A stretch of 64,000 nt of DNA from Phlebotomus papatasi. Lineage: Eukaryota; Arthropoda; Insecta; Diptera; Psychodidae. Under the pieces are notes generated by a model. That model saw only the letters and a list, made by a program, of their open reading frames with translations. It searched no databases and had not been told where the DNA came from. The stretch covers positions 868,001-932,000 of the forward strand of contig NC_077223.1 of the NCBI RefSeq assembly GCF_024763615.1, read 5' to 3'. Numbering within the stretch: the first letter of the stretch is position 1; each line of letters begins with the position of its first letter. Positions 11,380-21,567 of the stretch are shown here, one piece after another. The translations under genes and the position numbers were made by a program.

Positions 11380-14300
11380 GTAAGCCTTTGGGAAAAAAAA
11401 ATCCAAAACCCCAATTTTTACGCATTTTCCTGCATTTCTGCAGAGCAAATCACGATGATGAGGATATGGACGAGGACATGGGTGACTTTGACAATGACAT
11501 GGAGATCGACGAGCTCCCAGATGTCGAGGAAGCTATGCAGAATGTTGAGGTTAGTTGTGCTTTTTGTTTGGGGGGGCTTTGGGGGTGAAAAGTCGGGATT
11601 AGTAAATGGGGAGGATGTTTTAGGGGCCGGATGAGACGGAGTCTTGTGTGAAATGGACTCGTCCAGCATTACCGCCGCTCAATCCTAAGGAGGAGCCGCT
11701 GATTTTCCAGCAATTGGAGGTTGATCACTACACTGGGCAGCCTCTGGCAGGAATGCCAGGCTCCCAGGTGGCTCCTGTGTCCATATTCCGGCTGTACGGA
11801 GTGACAATGGAAGGGAATTCTGTATGCTGCCATGCCCATGGATTCACTCCGTATCTGTACGTGGCGGCTCCGAAGGGTTTCACTGCCAGCCACTGTGAGA
11901 AGTTCAAGGCGAGCCTGGACAGGGCTGTGCTGACGGACATGCGATCGAACAAGGAGAAAGTCCAGGAGGCTGTGCTGCAGGTGACAATGGTTCAGGCCCG
12001 TACGATTATGGGCTACCATGGAGATGACACTGTTCCCTTCATCAAAGTCACTTTGGTGCTTCCGCGGCTTCTGGCTTCGGTCAAGAGGATCCTCGAGCGA
12101 GAGATTATCCTGCAGGAATTTGATTTCCAGGACTGTCGGGTGTTTGAGAGCAACATTGACTTTGACATTCGGTTCATGGTGGACGCCTCAATTGTCGGCT
12201 GCAATTGGATTGAGATTCCGCCCGGGAAGTGGCGCCTGAGGAGCAAGGATATGATGCCACGGCCAGAATCCCGGTGTCAGATTGAAGTGGATGTGTCCTG
12301 GTGTGATTTTATCTCGTGGTCGCCGGATGGAGAATGGTCCAAGGTCGCTCCAATGCGAATCCTGAGCTTTGACATTGAATGTGCCGGCAGAAAGGGTATT
12401 TTCCCAGAACCAAATCACGATCCAGTCATCCAGATTGCCAATATGGTGATCCGTCAGGGGGAGACAGAGCCCTTCATTCGCAATGTCTTCACCCTGGACA
12501 CTTGTGCTCCCATCGTGGGAACGCAAGTGCTCACCTTCAAACGGGAAAGCGATCTGCTGACAGCCTGGTCAAATTTTGTCCGTGACGTCGATCCGGACAT
12601 CCTCACGGGCTACAACATCAACAACTTTGACATTCCCTACCTCCTCAATCGGGCCAAACACCTCAAAGTCAATTCCTTCGAGTTCCTCGGACGCATCAAG
12701 AATCGCCCATCTGTCATCCGAGACGCCGTCCTGCAGAGCCGTCAAATGGGCCGCAGAGAAAATAAAGTCGTCAATTTCGAAGGACGCGTGCCCTTTGACC
12801 TCCTCCATGTCCTCCTGCGTGACTACAAACTCCGCTCCTATTCCCTCAACGCCGTCAGCTACCATTTCCTGCAGGAACAGAAAGAAGACGTTCACCACAG
12901 CATCATCAGCGACCTCCAGCGGGGCGACGAACAAACTCGACGCCGCCTCGCGATGTACTGCCTCAAGGATGCCTACTTGCCGCTGAGGCTGCTAAACAAA
13001 CTCATGTGCATTGTCAACTACATGGAAATGGCCAGAGTCACAGGAGTCCCACTCTCCTGCCTCCTGACTCGCGGGCAGCAGATCAAGGTTATCAGTCAGC
13101 TGCTGCGCAAGGCCAAGGACAATCGCTATCTCATTCCAACGCACGGCGGAGGCGCCTCGGATGAACAGTACGAAGGTGCCACGGTGATTGAGCCCAAGTG
13201 CGGCTACTACGGAGATCCAATTGCTACGCTGGATTTTGCATCACTGTACCCCAGCATCATGATGGCCCACAATCTCTGTTACACCACGCTCCTCATGCCG
13301 AAGGATCGAGCTCAGCTCAGGTGAGTCAATCAAACTCCCCCATGTCCAAAAAATCCCCAATCATCAAAATCGGTTAAGGTGTCTACACATTGAGCACAAT
13401 TTTCGTCAAAAATTGCTTTTTTGAAGGAAATTGGCTGCAGTGCTGTAGGCAGAAACGTCAAAATTCTGTCAAAAATGCAATTTTTGACAAAAATTGCTCC
13501 CAATGTGTAGAGGCCTTTAAGGTTTCCTTCCATTTTCAATTACTGTTCCGGAGCATCCGGAACACTTTCCGAGGTGCTTTAAAAAAATTGTGGACACTTT
13601 TGTGGAATTTCCAAATGCCACAAAATCGGTTAGGGGTTTTATAAAATATTTATAATGAGTTTTTGAACATTTTTCTAATGGCTCTGGCACACCTTTTAGA
13701 TCAGGAAAATTTCATGAAGTTGAAATTCGAATCCCTTTCTTTCTCATATGCTTTGCATATGTCTATCTCATTCTCTCGCACTCTTCTTCTTCTTTTAAGC
13801 ATCACAATAAATTCGCTCCTTGGAAATTACAAGGGGTCAACTAGCTTTTTTGCGATTTTGAGATTCTAAAGCACTGAGAATTGAATTTTTAAATGGTCAT
13901 ATCTCCCGGTTATAATTATCAGAATGCGAAACATTTTAGTGTTTTGAAAAGCTCTCGTGGAGTATTATAACCCTTATGACACCCCAATTTCATCCGATTT
14001 AATCAAAGGTCCGATTAATCGATTTTCGAAAATTTAATTTCGAATATTTCGAAAACTAGACGATGCTTTTTCTTTAAATTTTAGTATGATCTATCTCAGG
14101 TCTAGACCTTGCCAACGGTGGGTCGCGCTTCTCCCTCGATGATCCCTGACCTAAGATATAATGTAAAATGTCTTGACCTGACTGCATTTTTGGTGTTTAT
14201 GACCCCGGTACACCTTTTAGATCAGAATAATTTCATGAAATCAAAATTCACATTCCTTTTATTCTCACACGTTTTGCTTATGTCTATCTCATTCTTTCAC

Positions 14301-17300
14301 ATTCCAAATTCGATTGAGCTAAATTGAATTTGTTCTGATGTTAAAAAGAAGAAAAAAATGCGAAAGAATGAGATAGACTTACGCAAATCTTTTGAGAAAG
14401 AAAGGGATTCGAATTTCGAGTTAATGAAATTTTCGTGGTCGAAAAGGTGTACTGGAGTCATTATGATGCAATTTCGATGAAATTTAAGTTTATATTGTAT
14501 CTGAGATCGGGATTTTTCTAACGAGGGGGGGTCCCATCCGTTTCTACACCAACGATATCAACCTACTGTATCCGGACCCTTACTATGTCTATATGGACCG
14601 GACTCTATCTCTAACGTTTATTTATCGATTTCAATGAACTTTTTTTTCTTCCGTTGGCCTTCTGCACACAGACTATTTATAATAGAAAATGTTTGCTTGA
14701 CGCGATTCTTTATCCCCAAAGTTCAATTCACAATAGAATTTTCACATATTTCTACAGTAGACTCTCTCTCAATTGGGCATTTGGGGCAAAATATCATCCG
14801 GTTTATCGATGGATTTGAGCATCAAAGCCTCTGTAAATTCTACAAAAAGCGTTCAAATATAATGAATCACGATAAAATAGGAAGAACTACAGCGAATTTG
14901 AGCAAATTAGCTTCATAATTAAACATGAAAATTGTCAACATTTTTGCTCGATTGTAAAAGACCCGATTGAGCGAGATTCTACTGTAGTTGCAAGTACCCC
15001 GAGTTGCACGCATTTCCAGGTCGCCTGTAAAGAATCTCACCTAGCATAAGCTTATCTGGGTTTATTACTTGTTTTTACTTATTTTCCGTTTGATTTATTT
15101 GGTAGTTTTTTAGGGCGATTTAATTCTTTTAAAACGATCAAGGATTGAACCGCGATTTATGCCTCTATCTATTCACCCATTCCTTACCGTGGTATTATAT
15201 ATTATACGCAAATTGAGTGATTTTAGATAATTTATTCCTGGGCAACTGATACTCGAATTGCTGTCGGGAATGGATTTTTAGTAACAAAAATAGTCCGACA
15301 GAGATGAAAATACATTTTGTTATTGTTTTCTTTCTTCGCGGAAAGTCATGCAAAATTTTTGCTCAAAATGGCGAACGGAAAATTCGACATCCCGTCAAAT
15401 TTATTAAAATTGGCCTCTTTCCTCTTTCGTGATTTGAATTCTAGTTGCCAATTGGTGTTCTTGGATAGTTACTCTATCTAACGCAATAGAGTTTGTAATG
15501 AATTAATGCACAGAATTTAAATTCAGTGGCCGTTAAAACGTGTGTTTGACAGGGGCTCCCCGCGCCCCATAATAGATAAATAAAAATTTCTTTTCAAAAA
15601 ATTCATCTATTAATCTGTAGAAAACTAATCTCAAAATATGAATATTTAGTCTCAAGTATTTCTAGTACATTGACTGAATGGGTTAAAACGATCAAGGTTT
15701 GAACCGCGACTTATGCCTTTACTTATTAAAATAGCCCACTTTTGCTCTGAGCGACTCATACGTGAAGTAGGCTTTCTTACAAGAAAAATTTCTATATCTA
15801 CATTATTATTCCTAACATTTTTTCCGGATTCGAACCCTGATCGCTTGCATAATCAATCATACGCTTTCAATCCATTTTAGTTGCTTTTTATCCATCTTTA
15901 GGAAGGTAAAAATCTTTGAATTCTTTTAAATCTTTACACGTATAGCATCCCTGAAGAGAACGTGACAAAGACTCCAGCTAATTGTCACTTTGTCAAGTCC
16001 ACCGTTCGCAAGGGTCTCTTGCCAGAGATCCTGGAATCCCTCCTGGCAGCACGAAAGCGTGCCAAGGCGGAGCTGAAAAGTGAAACTGATCCGTTCAAGC
16101 GCAGTGTCCTTGACGGTCGCCAATTGGCGCTGAAGATCAGTGCCAATTCAGTTTATGGCTTCACTGGTGCTCAGGTGGGCAAACTGCCCTGCCTGGAGAT
16201 CTCCTCCAGTGTCACGGCTTACGGAAGGACAATGATTGAACAGACAAAGTATGAAGTTGAGCAGCATTACACGGTGGCCAATGGCTATGAAAATGACGCT
16301 GTTGTGATTTATGGAGATACAGATTCGGTAATGGTTAAATTTGGGGTGTCATCGCTGGAGAGGAGTATGGAATTGGGCAGAGAGGCGGCTGAATTTGTGA
16401 GCAATCGCTTTGTGAAGCCGATAAAGTTGGAATTTGAGAAGGTTTACTTTCCGTATTTGCTGATCAATAAGAAACGCTATGCTGGGCTGTATTTTACACG
16501 AGCTGACAAATACGACAAGATGGATTGCAAGGGAATTGAGACAGTGAGAAGGGATAATTCACCTCTGGTGGCCAATCTCATTAATACTTGCCTGCAGAAG
16601 TTACTGATTGAGCGAAATCCCGATGGAGCTGTTGAGTATGCCAAGCAAGTGATTGCAGATTTGCTCTGCAATCGCATTGACATCTCTCAGTTGGTGATCA
16701 CGAAGGAACTGGCCAAGACGGACTATGCTGCAGCTCAGTCGCATGTAATGCTGGCTGAAAAGATGAAAAAACGTGATCCGGGAACAGCTCCAAAGTTGGG
16801 AGATCGTGTTCCATACGTTATAATTGCCGGAGCCAAAAATACGCCATCATCAACACGAGCAGAGGATCCAATTTACGTTCTGGAGAACTGTATTCCCATC
16901 GACTACAAGTATTACCTGGAGAATCAACTGTCAAAGCCATTGTTGAGGATCTTTGAGCCGATTCTGGGCAAAAAAGCCGAATCTATTCTTCTTCATGGGG
17001 AACATACGAGAACAAAGACACTCGTTACCTCAAAAGTTGGAGCCTTGGCGGCATTTACGCGCAAAAAGGAGACTTGTCTGGCATGCCGGGCAGTGCTGCC
17101 GGAAGGTGATCAGGACAAGGCACTCTGTGTTCACTGCAAAAAGAAAGAAACCGAGTACTACTGGAAGGAATTGAGGCTGCAGCAGACGCTAGAGGAGAAA
17201 TTTGGTCGGCTCTGGACAGAATGTCAACACTGTCAGGAATCACTGCACGAAGAAGTCATTTGCACGAGCAAAGACTGCCCGATCTTCTACATGCGCAGCA

Positions 17301-17365
17301 AAGTTCGCATGGATTTGGACACTCAAGTCAAACGAGTGAAGCGGTTCGGCGTGCTGTCTTGGTAG
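11324..17365 (+). CDS. PolD1: DNA polymerase delta catalytic subunit (whole gene)
   Basis: This is the B-family polymerase that synthesises the lagging strand and repairs DNA in the nucleus, with 3'-5' proofreading. Exons 11324-11379, 11444-11549, 11624-13320 and 15946-17365 join in phase (3279 bases, 1092 residues; animal orthologues are about 1,100). Visible in order: a basic, then Asp/Glu-rich N-terminus; Exo I with DIE at about 304; Exo II NFDIPYL, Asp about 390; Exo III YCLKDAY, Asp about 503; motif A DFASLYPS, Asp about 591; motif B KISANSVYG, about 683; motif C YGDTDS, 742-747; CysA zinc module from Cys 997; and CysB from Cys 1046, which binds an iron-sulfur cluster in this family. All catalytic acids are present. 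An E2F-type site lies upstream. It is head-to-head with Hip14 and tail-to-tail with the small gene at 17398-17965. The start gives the basic N-terminus typical of the family. Confidence 0.97.
11444..11549 (+). CDS. PolD1: PolD1 coding exon 2
   Basis: Encodes residues 19-54, an acidic stretch (DDEDMDEDMGDFDNDMEIDE). It runs from a TTTCTGCAG acceptor to a GTTAGT donor. The alternative acceptor two bases later would give an immediate stop, which fixes the splice site. Confidence 0.9.
11624..13320 (+). CDS. PolD1: PolD1 coding exon 3 (N-terminal, exonuclease and motif A)
   Basis: Encodes residues 55-619: the N-terminal domain, the three exonuclease motifs and polymerase motif A (DFASLYPSIMMAHNLCY). 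It ends two bases into a codon at a GTGAGT donor. GC content is well above the surrounding DNA. Confidence 0.96.
13375..13520. mobile_element. Short foldback MITE (GTCTACACATTG / CAATGTGTAGA)
   Basis: The arms GTCTACACATTGAGCACAAT and its counterpart ending TCCCAATGTGTAGAGGCC enclose mirrored CAAAAATTGC words. Relatives with the same CTCTACACAC ends lie at about 25384-25497 and 52165-52312. Confidence 0.65.
13675..13865. mobile_element. Half MITE joined to a TCGCTCCTTGG fragment
   Basis: From 13675 the sequence matches the left arm of the GGCACACCTTTTAGATCAGG family. At about 13812 it switches to TTCGCTCCTTGGAAATTACA, which is the terminus of the element at 24739-25240. The right arms of both are missing here, so this is a truncated mosaic. 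Confidence 0.65.
14199..14464. mobile_element. Palindromic MITE, GGYACACCTTTTAGATCAG arms
   Basis: The left arm GACCCCGGTACACCTTTTAG pairs with the right arm AAAAGGTGTACTGGAGTCAT. The inner halves are also complementary (GTCTATCTCATTCTTTC against GAATGAGATAGAC), so nearly the whole 266 bases folds back. Relatives are at 29028-29290, 29283-29512 and 40835-41094. Confidence 0.8.
14753..14986. mobile_element. pogo-like MITE, CAGTAGACTCTC family
   Basis: It starts TA-CAGTAGACTCTCTCTCAAT and ends GAGCGAGATTCTACTG-TA. It is nearly the reverse complement of 35262-35498 and similar to 43020-43257. CAGT-initial ends with TA duplications fit pogo/Tc1-mariner MITEs. Confidence 0.85.
15640..15850 (-). 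repeat. Possible tRNA-derived SINE with two B boxes
   Basis: On the minus strand a perfect RNA polymerase III B box, GGGTTCGAATCC, lies at about 15830-15842. A second, GGTTCAAACC, lies at about 15694-15703, downstream of a GCTCAGAGCA-like A box. A partial copy of the second unit is at about 15132-15160. The paired tRNA-like units recall the two-tRNA layout of some mosquito SINEs. I could not fold either into a clean cloverleaf. Confidence 0.35.
15946..17365 (+). CDS. PolD1: PolD1 coding exon 4 (motifs B, C and Cys modules)
   Basis: Begins after a CGTATAG acceptor and completes the split Ser codon. It encodes residues 620-1092 with the KKRYAGLYF stretch and both C-terminal four-cysteine modules, ending in TAG. 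A possible AATAAA lies at 17580-17585, inside the opposing gene. Confidence 0.96.
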
Positions 17366-17397
17366 TGAAACTCTTTTGTTTTTTTCATTTACATTTT

Positions 17398-17565
17398 TTA
17401 TTTCCCGAAATAGCTCACGGAATCGAAGGAGTTATCAGGGGAAAAGGAGAAATCCAACTCAGGACGTTGATGTAAACTTGTGTCCGGAACGTAGACTTCA
17501 TTCAAGTAATCGCTAACCATATTGATCTTTGTTGATTCATTTTCCAGTCGATCTTTAAGTATTTT
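17398..17565 (-). CDS. Unnamed gene, coding exon 3
   Basis: Encodes 55 residues from KILKDRLENE to SYFGK and a TAA stop. That TAA forms part of AATAAA (17396-17401 on the reverse strand), so the 3' UTR is probably only tens of bases and ends near the PolD1 stop codon. Confidence 0.72.
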   Translation of the reverse strand, partial: KILKDRLENESTKINMVSDYLNEVYVPDTSLHQRPELDFSFSPDNSFDSVSYFGK

Positions 17566-17965
17566 CTACAAAAGAAATGAATAAATGAAAACCCTTGAAT
17601 TCTGAAACAAAATTTTTTCTCTTCCCGACCAATTCATCTGGGTTTATTCCCTCTCCGGATTTCTGCAATTCCAGCAATTCTGAAATATTACAGATAATCT
17701 CCATGCAGGCACGAACACTCTCAGCAGGCACATAGGAATCAGCAGAAACATTATTAGATACATTGTACTGTTCCCGGAGGATGCTGGTTTTCTTCAGAAG
17801 CTGGTGATTCTGCTCCAGGGATTCAGGTAGTTTGTCAAACTCACTAGTTAATGTTTCTGCAAATTAAAGGGCTATTAGTGCTTCTTCTCATCTGGAATTC
17901 TCTCAAATATTACCTCTTAATCTCGGGAAATCCTGTTCAGACTCTTCCGGTTTTTCCTTTTCCAT
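17398..17965 (-). CDS. Unnamed small three-exon gene convergent with PolD1
   Basis: I do not recognise this protein. Exons on the minus strand: 17965-17914 (ATG, 17 residues, GTAATA donor); 17856-17630 (TTTGCAG acceptor); and 17565-17398 (TTTTGTAG acceptor, TAA stop). They join in phase to 148 residues. The second intron's donor is uncertain: GTCGGG at 17629 gives a 64-base intron, and GTTTCA at 17608 gives 43 bases and 7 more residues. The protein is mostly helical in character, with a Leu/Glu/Lys-rich N-terminal half (LEQNHQLLKKTSILREQYN), a middle helix (ACMEIICNISELLELQ) and an acidic aromatic tail (LDFSFSPDNSFDSVSYF). This suggests a coiled-coil subunit of a larger complex, which is inference. 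Each frame is too short to stand out alone; the evidence is three consistent splice junctions plus coding-like composition. The stop codon lies within AATAAA. Confidence 0.72.
17630..17856 (-). CDS. Unnamed gene, coding exon 2
   Basis: The open frame (residues 18-93) has predicted helices. The 3' boundary could instead be 17609, since both possible donors keep the frame. Confidence 0.68.
17914..17965 (-). CDS. Unnamed gene, coding exon 1
   Basis: Encodes MEKEKPEESEQDFPRLR plus one base. The 57-base intron after it runs from GTAATA to TTTGCAG. Confidence 0.68.
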
Positions 17966-18516
17966 TATTTCCTGTGTTTTTTGGATGCTTTTCTGATCAA
18001 CCGGTGTTTTGTTTTTTGCCCAGGAAAAGTCAATACAAATTTAAAAATATTCGTTAGTACACTGTTAATAATTCGAAAATAAATATAAGATGCTCAGGCT
18101 CAGACAGGGTAAAAGGGGTCTATCTTATAGGGCTCATCACTGGACTAATAGAACATTTTTCTAGAGAGCCAAAAAAAACTGAAATGAAATCAAGTTTTCT
18201 AAAGCTATGAATTTATAATTGTTTTCCATTTCTTGACTCTTTCATCACGTTCGACAGTGAAAAATGTTACTAAAAAAAACTTAGAACAAGAATTGTAATA
18301 CAAAATATGTAAAAAAAATTGTGAAAACAGCTCCCACGTTGGAAAATTTACGAGTTATCACAGGTGAGTACCACAAAAACATTCTTTTTTAATTGTCCAT
18401 CCACACTAAGGCCCACAATAAAAAAAAAGAGTTCTTTCACAATAAGAGGATAAATCCTCTATTAAATGGTGGGCAGGGCCGTAGCTAGGGTTGAATTTAA
18501 GGTAGGGCATCAGTAG
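17966..18516. other. Intergenic, nothing recognised
   Basis: This is AT-rich sequence upstream of the small minus-strand gene. Its promoter should lie here, but I see no clear core-promoter motif, repeat or further exon. Confidence 0.4.
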
Positions 18517-19568
18517 TTAATCCTTTAACGACGAGACACTTTTTACGGACTGAAAATCAACAATAAAAATTAAACTGAGAAACATAATCAATGATAAGGC
18601 TTACATCTAACCCTGAAAAGTCCAACAGATTCTGTTTCGGTGTATTTCGTGCTTCTATGAACGATAGGGACAAAAATAGCCCAAAAATTTAAGTATTTTT
18701 TCAGACAATATCAATGAATAATATTTTTTGCTTTAATGAAAAATATTACGTATGAGTATTGTAGTTTTTATTGCCAAATGGGTTTTGCTTAAAAAAAAAT
18801 TAGAAGTATAAAAAATAAATAAAATCAATTATGAATTTGAAAATTTAAAAATTCGCCATTTTTGAGCTTAAATATTTACTACATAGAAAATAGCTAGAGA
18901 CTTGCAAAAAATATTCTAGANNNNNNNNNNNNNNNNNNNNNNNNNNNNNNNNNNNNNNNNNNNNNNNNNNNNNNNNNNNNNNNNNNNNNNNNNNNNNNNN
19001 NNNNNNNNNNNNNNNNNNNNNNNNNNNNNNNNNNNNNNNNNNNNNNNNNNNNNNNNNNNNNNNNNNNNNNNNNNNNNNNNNNNNNNNNNNNNNNNNNNNN
19101 NNNNNNNNNNNNNNNNNNNNNNNNNNNNNNNNNNNNNNNNNNNNNNNNNNNNNNNNNNNNNNNNNNNNNNNNNNNNNNNNNNNNNNNNNNNNNNNNNNNN
19201 NNNNNNNNNNNNNNNNNNNNNNNNNNNNNNNNNNNNNNNNNNNNNNNNNNNNNNNNNNNNNNNNNNNNNNNNNNNNNNNNNNNNNNNNNNNNNNNNNNNN
19301 NNNNNNNNNNNNNNNNNNNNNNNNNNNNNNNNNNNNNNNNNNNNNNNNNNNNNNNNNNNNNNNNNNNNNNNNNNNNNNNNNNNNNNNNNNNNNNNNNNNN
19401 NNNNNNNNNNNNNNNNNNNNCTAGAGACTTGCAAAAAATATTCTAGATTTCTTCAACCTTCTACTTTACAATTATGTACAAACATAAGAAAAAAATAACT
19501 TTAGGTAGTCAAGAAAAATTATTTTCTTTATGGGACAACGGTGTTCCAATCGTCCTTAAAGGATTAAA
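18517..19568. mobile_element. TTAA-flanked piggyBac-like MITE containing the assembly gap
   Basis: The left end TTAATCCTTTAACGACGA matches the reverse complement of the right end (TTAATCCTTTAAGGACGA) at 17 of 18 bases. TTAA termini are the target signature of piggyBac elements. The host word GGTAGGGCAT occurs on both sides, just outside the ends. The internal sequence is AT-rich and partly unknown (Ns), so a transposase cannot be excluded in the gap. Confidence 0.65.
18921..19420. other. Assembly gap of exactly 500 N
   Basis: The round length marks a placeholder. The 27 bases immediately left of the gap (18894-18920) are identical to the 27 immediately right of it (19421-19447). This suggests that the two contigs overlap and little or no sequence is missing. 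Confidence 0.95.
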
Positions 19569-21160
19569 GGTAGGGCATTCATCAAAATATTTGATTGATC
19601 TATTTTGGTTAGTCGATTTCTGTCCTACTTCACTTGAATGTAAGTGAACCAGATAAAAAAAATTCAAAAAGACAAATTTTAAAAATAAAATATATTATTC
19701 TAATACTTCGATTACTTAAGGGGTTACGTGGGCCAAAATTTGACAAAAAAAAACAGAAGATTTTGTTCTAATTTCTTTTCGACATAATAAAAAAAATATA
19801 ATTAATTCAAGCTCTTACGCATATAAAAGTACAGTATTCAGACCATATTTCCTGAAACTTTCATTTAAAAATTTATCTTGCGCAACTTGATTTTTGGAGA
19901 TTTTTTGAAAAAAAAACATACTTTTCGGTGGATAGGAGTTCTCGAAATTGGTTCATCTGGAAACCAAAAAGCAAATATTTCCTGTTACCTGATAAGTTGT
20001 TGCGAGCGCATTTTAAAATTTAAATCGGTGGAATAAATGCTCTGTTGAGGCGACGAGGGCGCTGAATAAAGTAAGATGTCCAAAAAAAAGTTTCTTCCAC
20101 AAATTGTACCATTTGAGTTCCTCTAACAAACAGTCCTTGTGCGAAAAAAGTGGATTACTCCTGGTCCCAGTAGTAGATGGCCAAAAAAGATGTTGCAAAA
20201 TGTGTCTTCTTCGACATAAATGGTTCTGGATGACCATAGTTTATCCATAGCAGATTAAGTATACCAGATTCTAAAAGCTAATGAACCAAGCTTTCCAACA
20301 ATAGTTCACTCATTCAAATATGTTCATCAGGAGCTGAGATATACCATTCCAAACTTTCAACCTCTTCTACTGACAGAATATATGTGCTCATCTAATATTA
20401 TATTCTAATAGCTAGTCCATCAATGCCTCAAATTTCCAGAAAAGAGCATTATGTCTGAAGTCCATTAACAATAACATAGAAAAAAATGTGTTGTCCGAAG
20501 CTTGAGTCGTTCGAAGGTAGCGCTGCTTCCCTTATATTTTTTTTAAACCTCAAGGATTAAAAAAAAATAATTCTTCGAAATTAAAGACTTTTATCAGAGA
20601 CTGTTTCAATGGCTTAATCCTTAATGCTTTTAAAGATTAACCTCAGAATTGAGAGTTTATAATTTTTTATCGTAATCACAACCCGATTTTTTGCAGTGTA
20701 CTTACGTGGGTTCACATTTTCTAAATATCCGCTAGGGGCGCAACTATATAATTGAAGAATTATTTAAAATAACGAATTTTTTAATTGTATTACAGAAAGT
20801 GTGAGATCCTCAAATCATCTTGTTTTATAATAAATAATAAAGCAAAATAAAATTCTACATCCTAATTGAATATATTTGAGGATATATATTAATTTTTAAT
20901 AATTCCCATTTAACGACATATTAATGAATAATAATGGTTTTTTAATTAATATTTAAGACATGCTGAAGGCAATATGATTCATGGGATTCATTCTTTCTGC
21001 TCATTTGAGTGTATTTGTAAAAATAATGAATGAAAAATACGAGAGCCAAATCAAACATTACGACTTTATGCTCATTTTGTCACAATACCCATCTTTCCCC
21101 CTTGCAATGTTCGTCTGGAGTTCTATTTACAGCTGAGGGTTGATTTTCCATCCACAATTC
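19569..21160. other. AT-rich intergenic DNA, no gene seen
   Basis: I found no open frame with coding character. A minus-strand frame at 20013-20237 lacks splice context and homology. A CCGCTAGGGGCGC word at about 20730-20742 recurs in the 55-kb repeat family. Confidence 0.4.
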
Positions 21161-21335
21161 ATGAGTGTTCAGTTAATACGGCGCGAGTGGACAGGAACGG
21201 TTGTGCTCTTGGTGTATTTCCTAAGCAAACTGGTGAGTAAATAATTGCTGTTCTTTCGCACAATTGTGCGCTACTTTGTGGAAATGGACTTTGCAGTTGA
21301 AGGATGCTGCCCAGCGAAAGAATGGCGGTGGCTGA
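21161..21335 (+). CDS. Small spliced membrane microprotein (36 residues), candidate
   Basis: Exon 21161-21232 (ATG, 24 codons, GTGAGT donor) joins in phase to 21297-21335 after a 64-base intron ending TTTGCAG. The product has a basic start (MSVQLIRREWTG), one hydrophobic segment (TVVLLVYFLSKLL) and a basic tail (KDAAQRKNGGG). That is the shape of a single-pass endoplasmic-reticulum or mitochondrial microprotein. I do not recognise the family. An initiator-like TCAGTT at 21169-21174 lies inside the first codons. If transcription starts there, this frame would not be translated and exon 1 would be leader for the next frame. Confidence 0.5.
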
Positions 21336-21567
21336 TGTATCCGCCAGTGATGCTGGACAGTGTACAGAACATCAATTTCCGGACATTGGCAGTCGCTGTG
21401 CACCACTGAGGGCCATGGATATCTATCAGAAACTGAGGTGTATGATGAAGGAAGTGAATCCAGTGAAGGGTGAGCGACAACAGGGGGAAATTACCAAAGC
21501 CCAGCTGCTCAATGCCGCCTTCCTGGGCTGCGCCCTCAAGTATCACATCAACGCGCCAAGGGATTAA
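21304..21567 (+). CDS. Second frame of the small locus (87 residues), unknown function
   Basis: The open frame overlaps the last 32 bases of the microprotein frame in a different register and runs to TAA at 21567. A stop codon lies just upstream of its ATG, so it does not extend into exon 1. Codon choice in the last 50 residues (QLLNAAFLGCALKYH) is GC-rich at third positions, like the real genes here, and unlike intergenic DNA. Later in-frame ATGs at 21322 and 21415 are alternative starts; the latter would leave 50 residues (MDIYQKLRCMMKEVNPVKGE onward). I do not recognise the family. A bicistronic transcript is the simplest reading if both frames are used. Confidence 0.55.
   Translation: MLPSERMAVADVSASDAGQCTEHQFPDIGSRCAPLRAMDIYQKLRCMMKEVNPVKGERQQGEITKAQLLNAAFLGCALKYHINAPRD

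Larger units (their letters stand above)
13321..15945 (+). other. PolD1 intron 3, filled with repeats
   Basis: This 2.6-kb intron separates polymerase motif A from motifs B and C. It holds a GCCTCTACAC-type foldback, half of a GGCACACC-arm MITE, a TCGCTCCTTGG fragment, a complete GGTACACC-arm MITE, a pogo-like MITE, and a region with tRNA-like B boxes. The other PolD1 introns are under 80 bases. Confidence 0.85.

Noticed and set aside
15830..15842. A complete tRNA gene at the B box GGGTTCGAATCC
   Set aside because: No acceptor stem or D arm pairs convincingly around it; a SINE-like remnant is more likely.
18916..19434. 172-residue frame of unknown residues
   Set aside because: It is the run of Ns read as an open frame.
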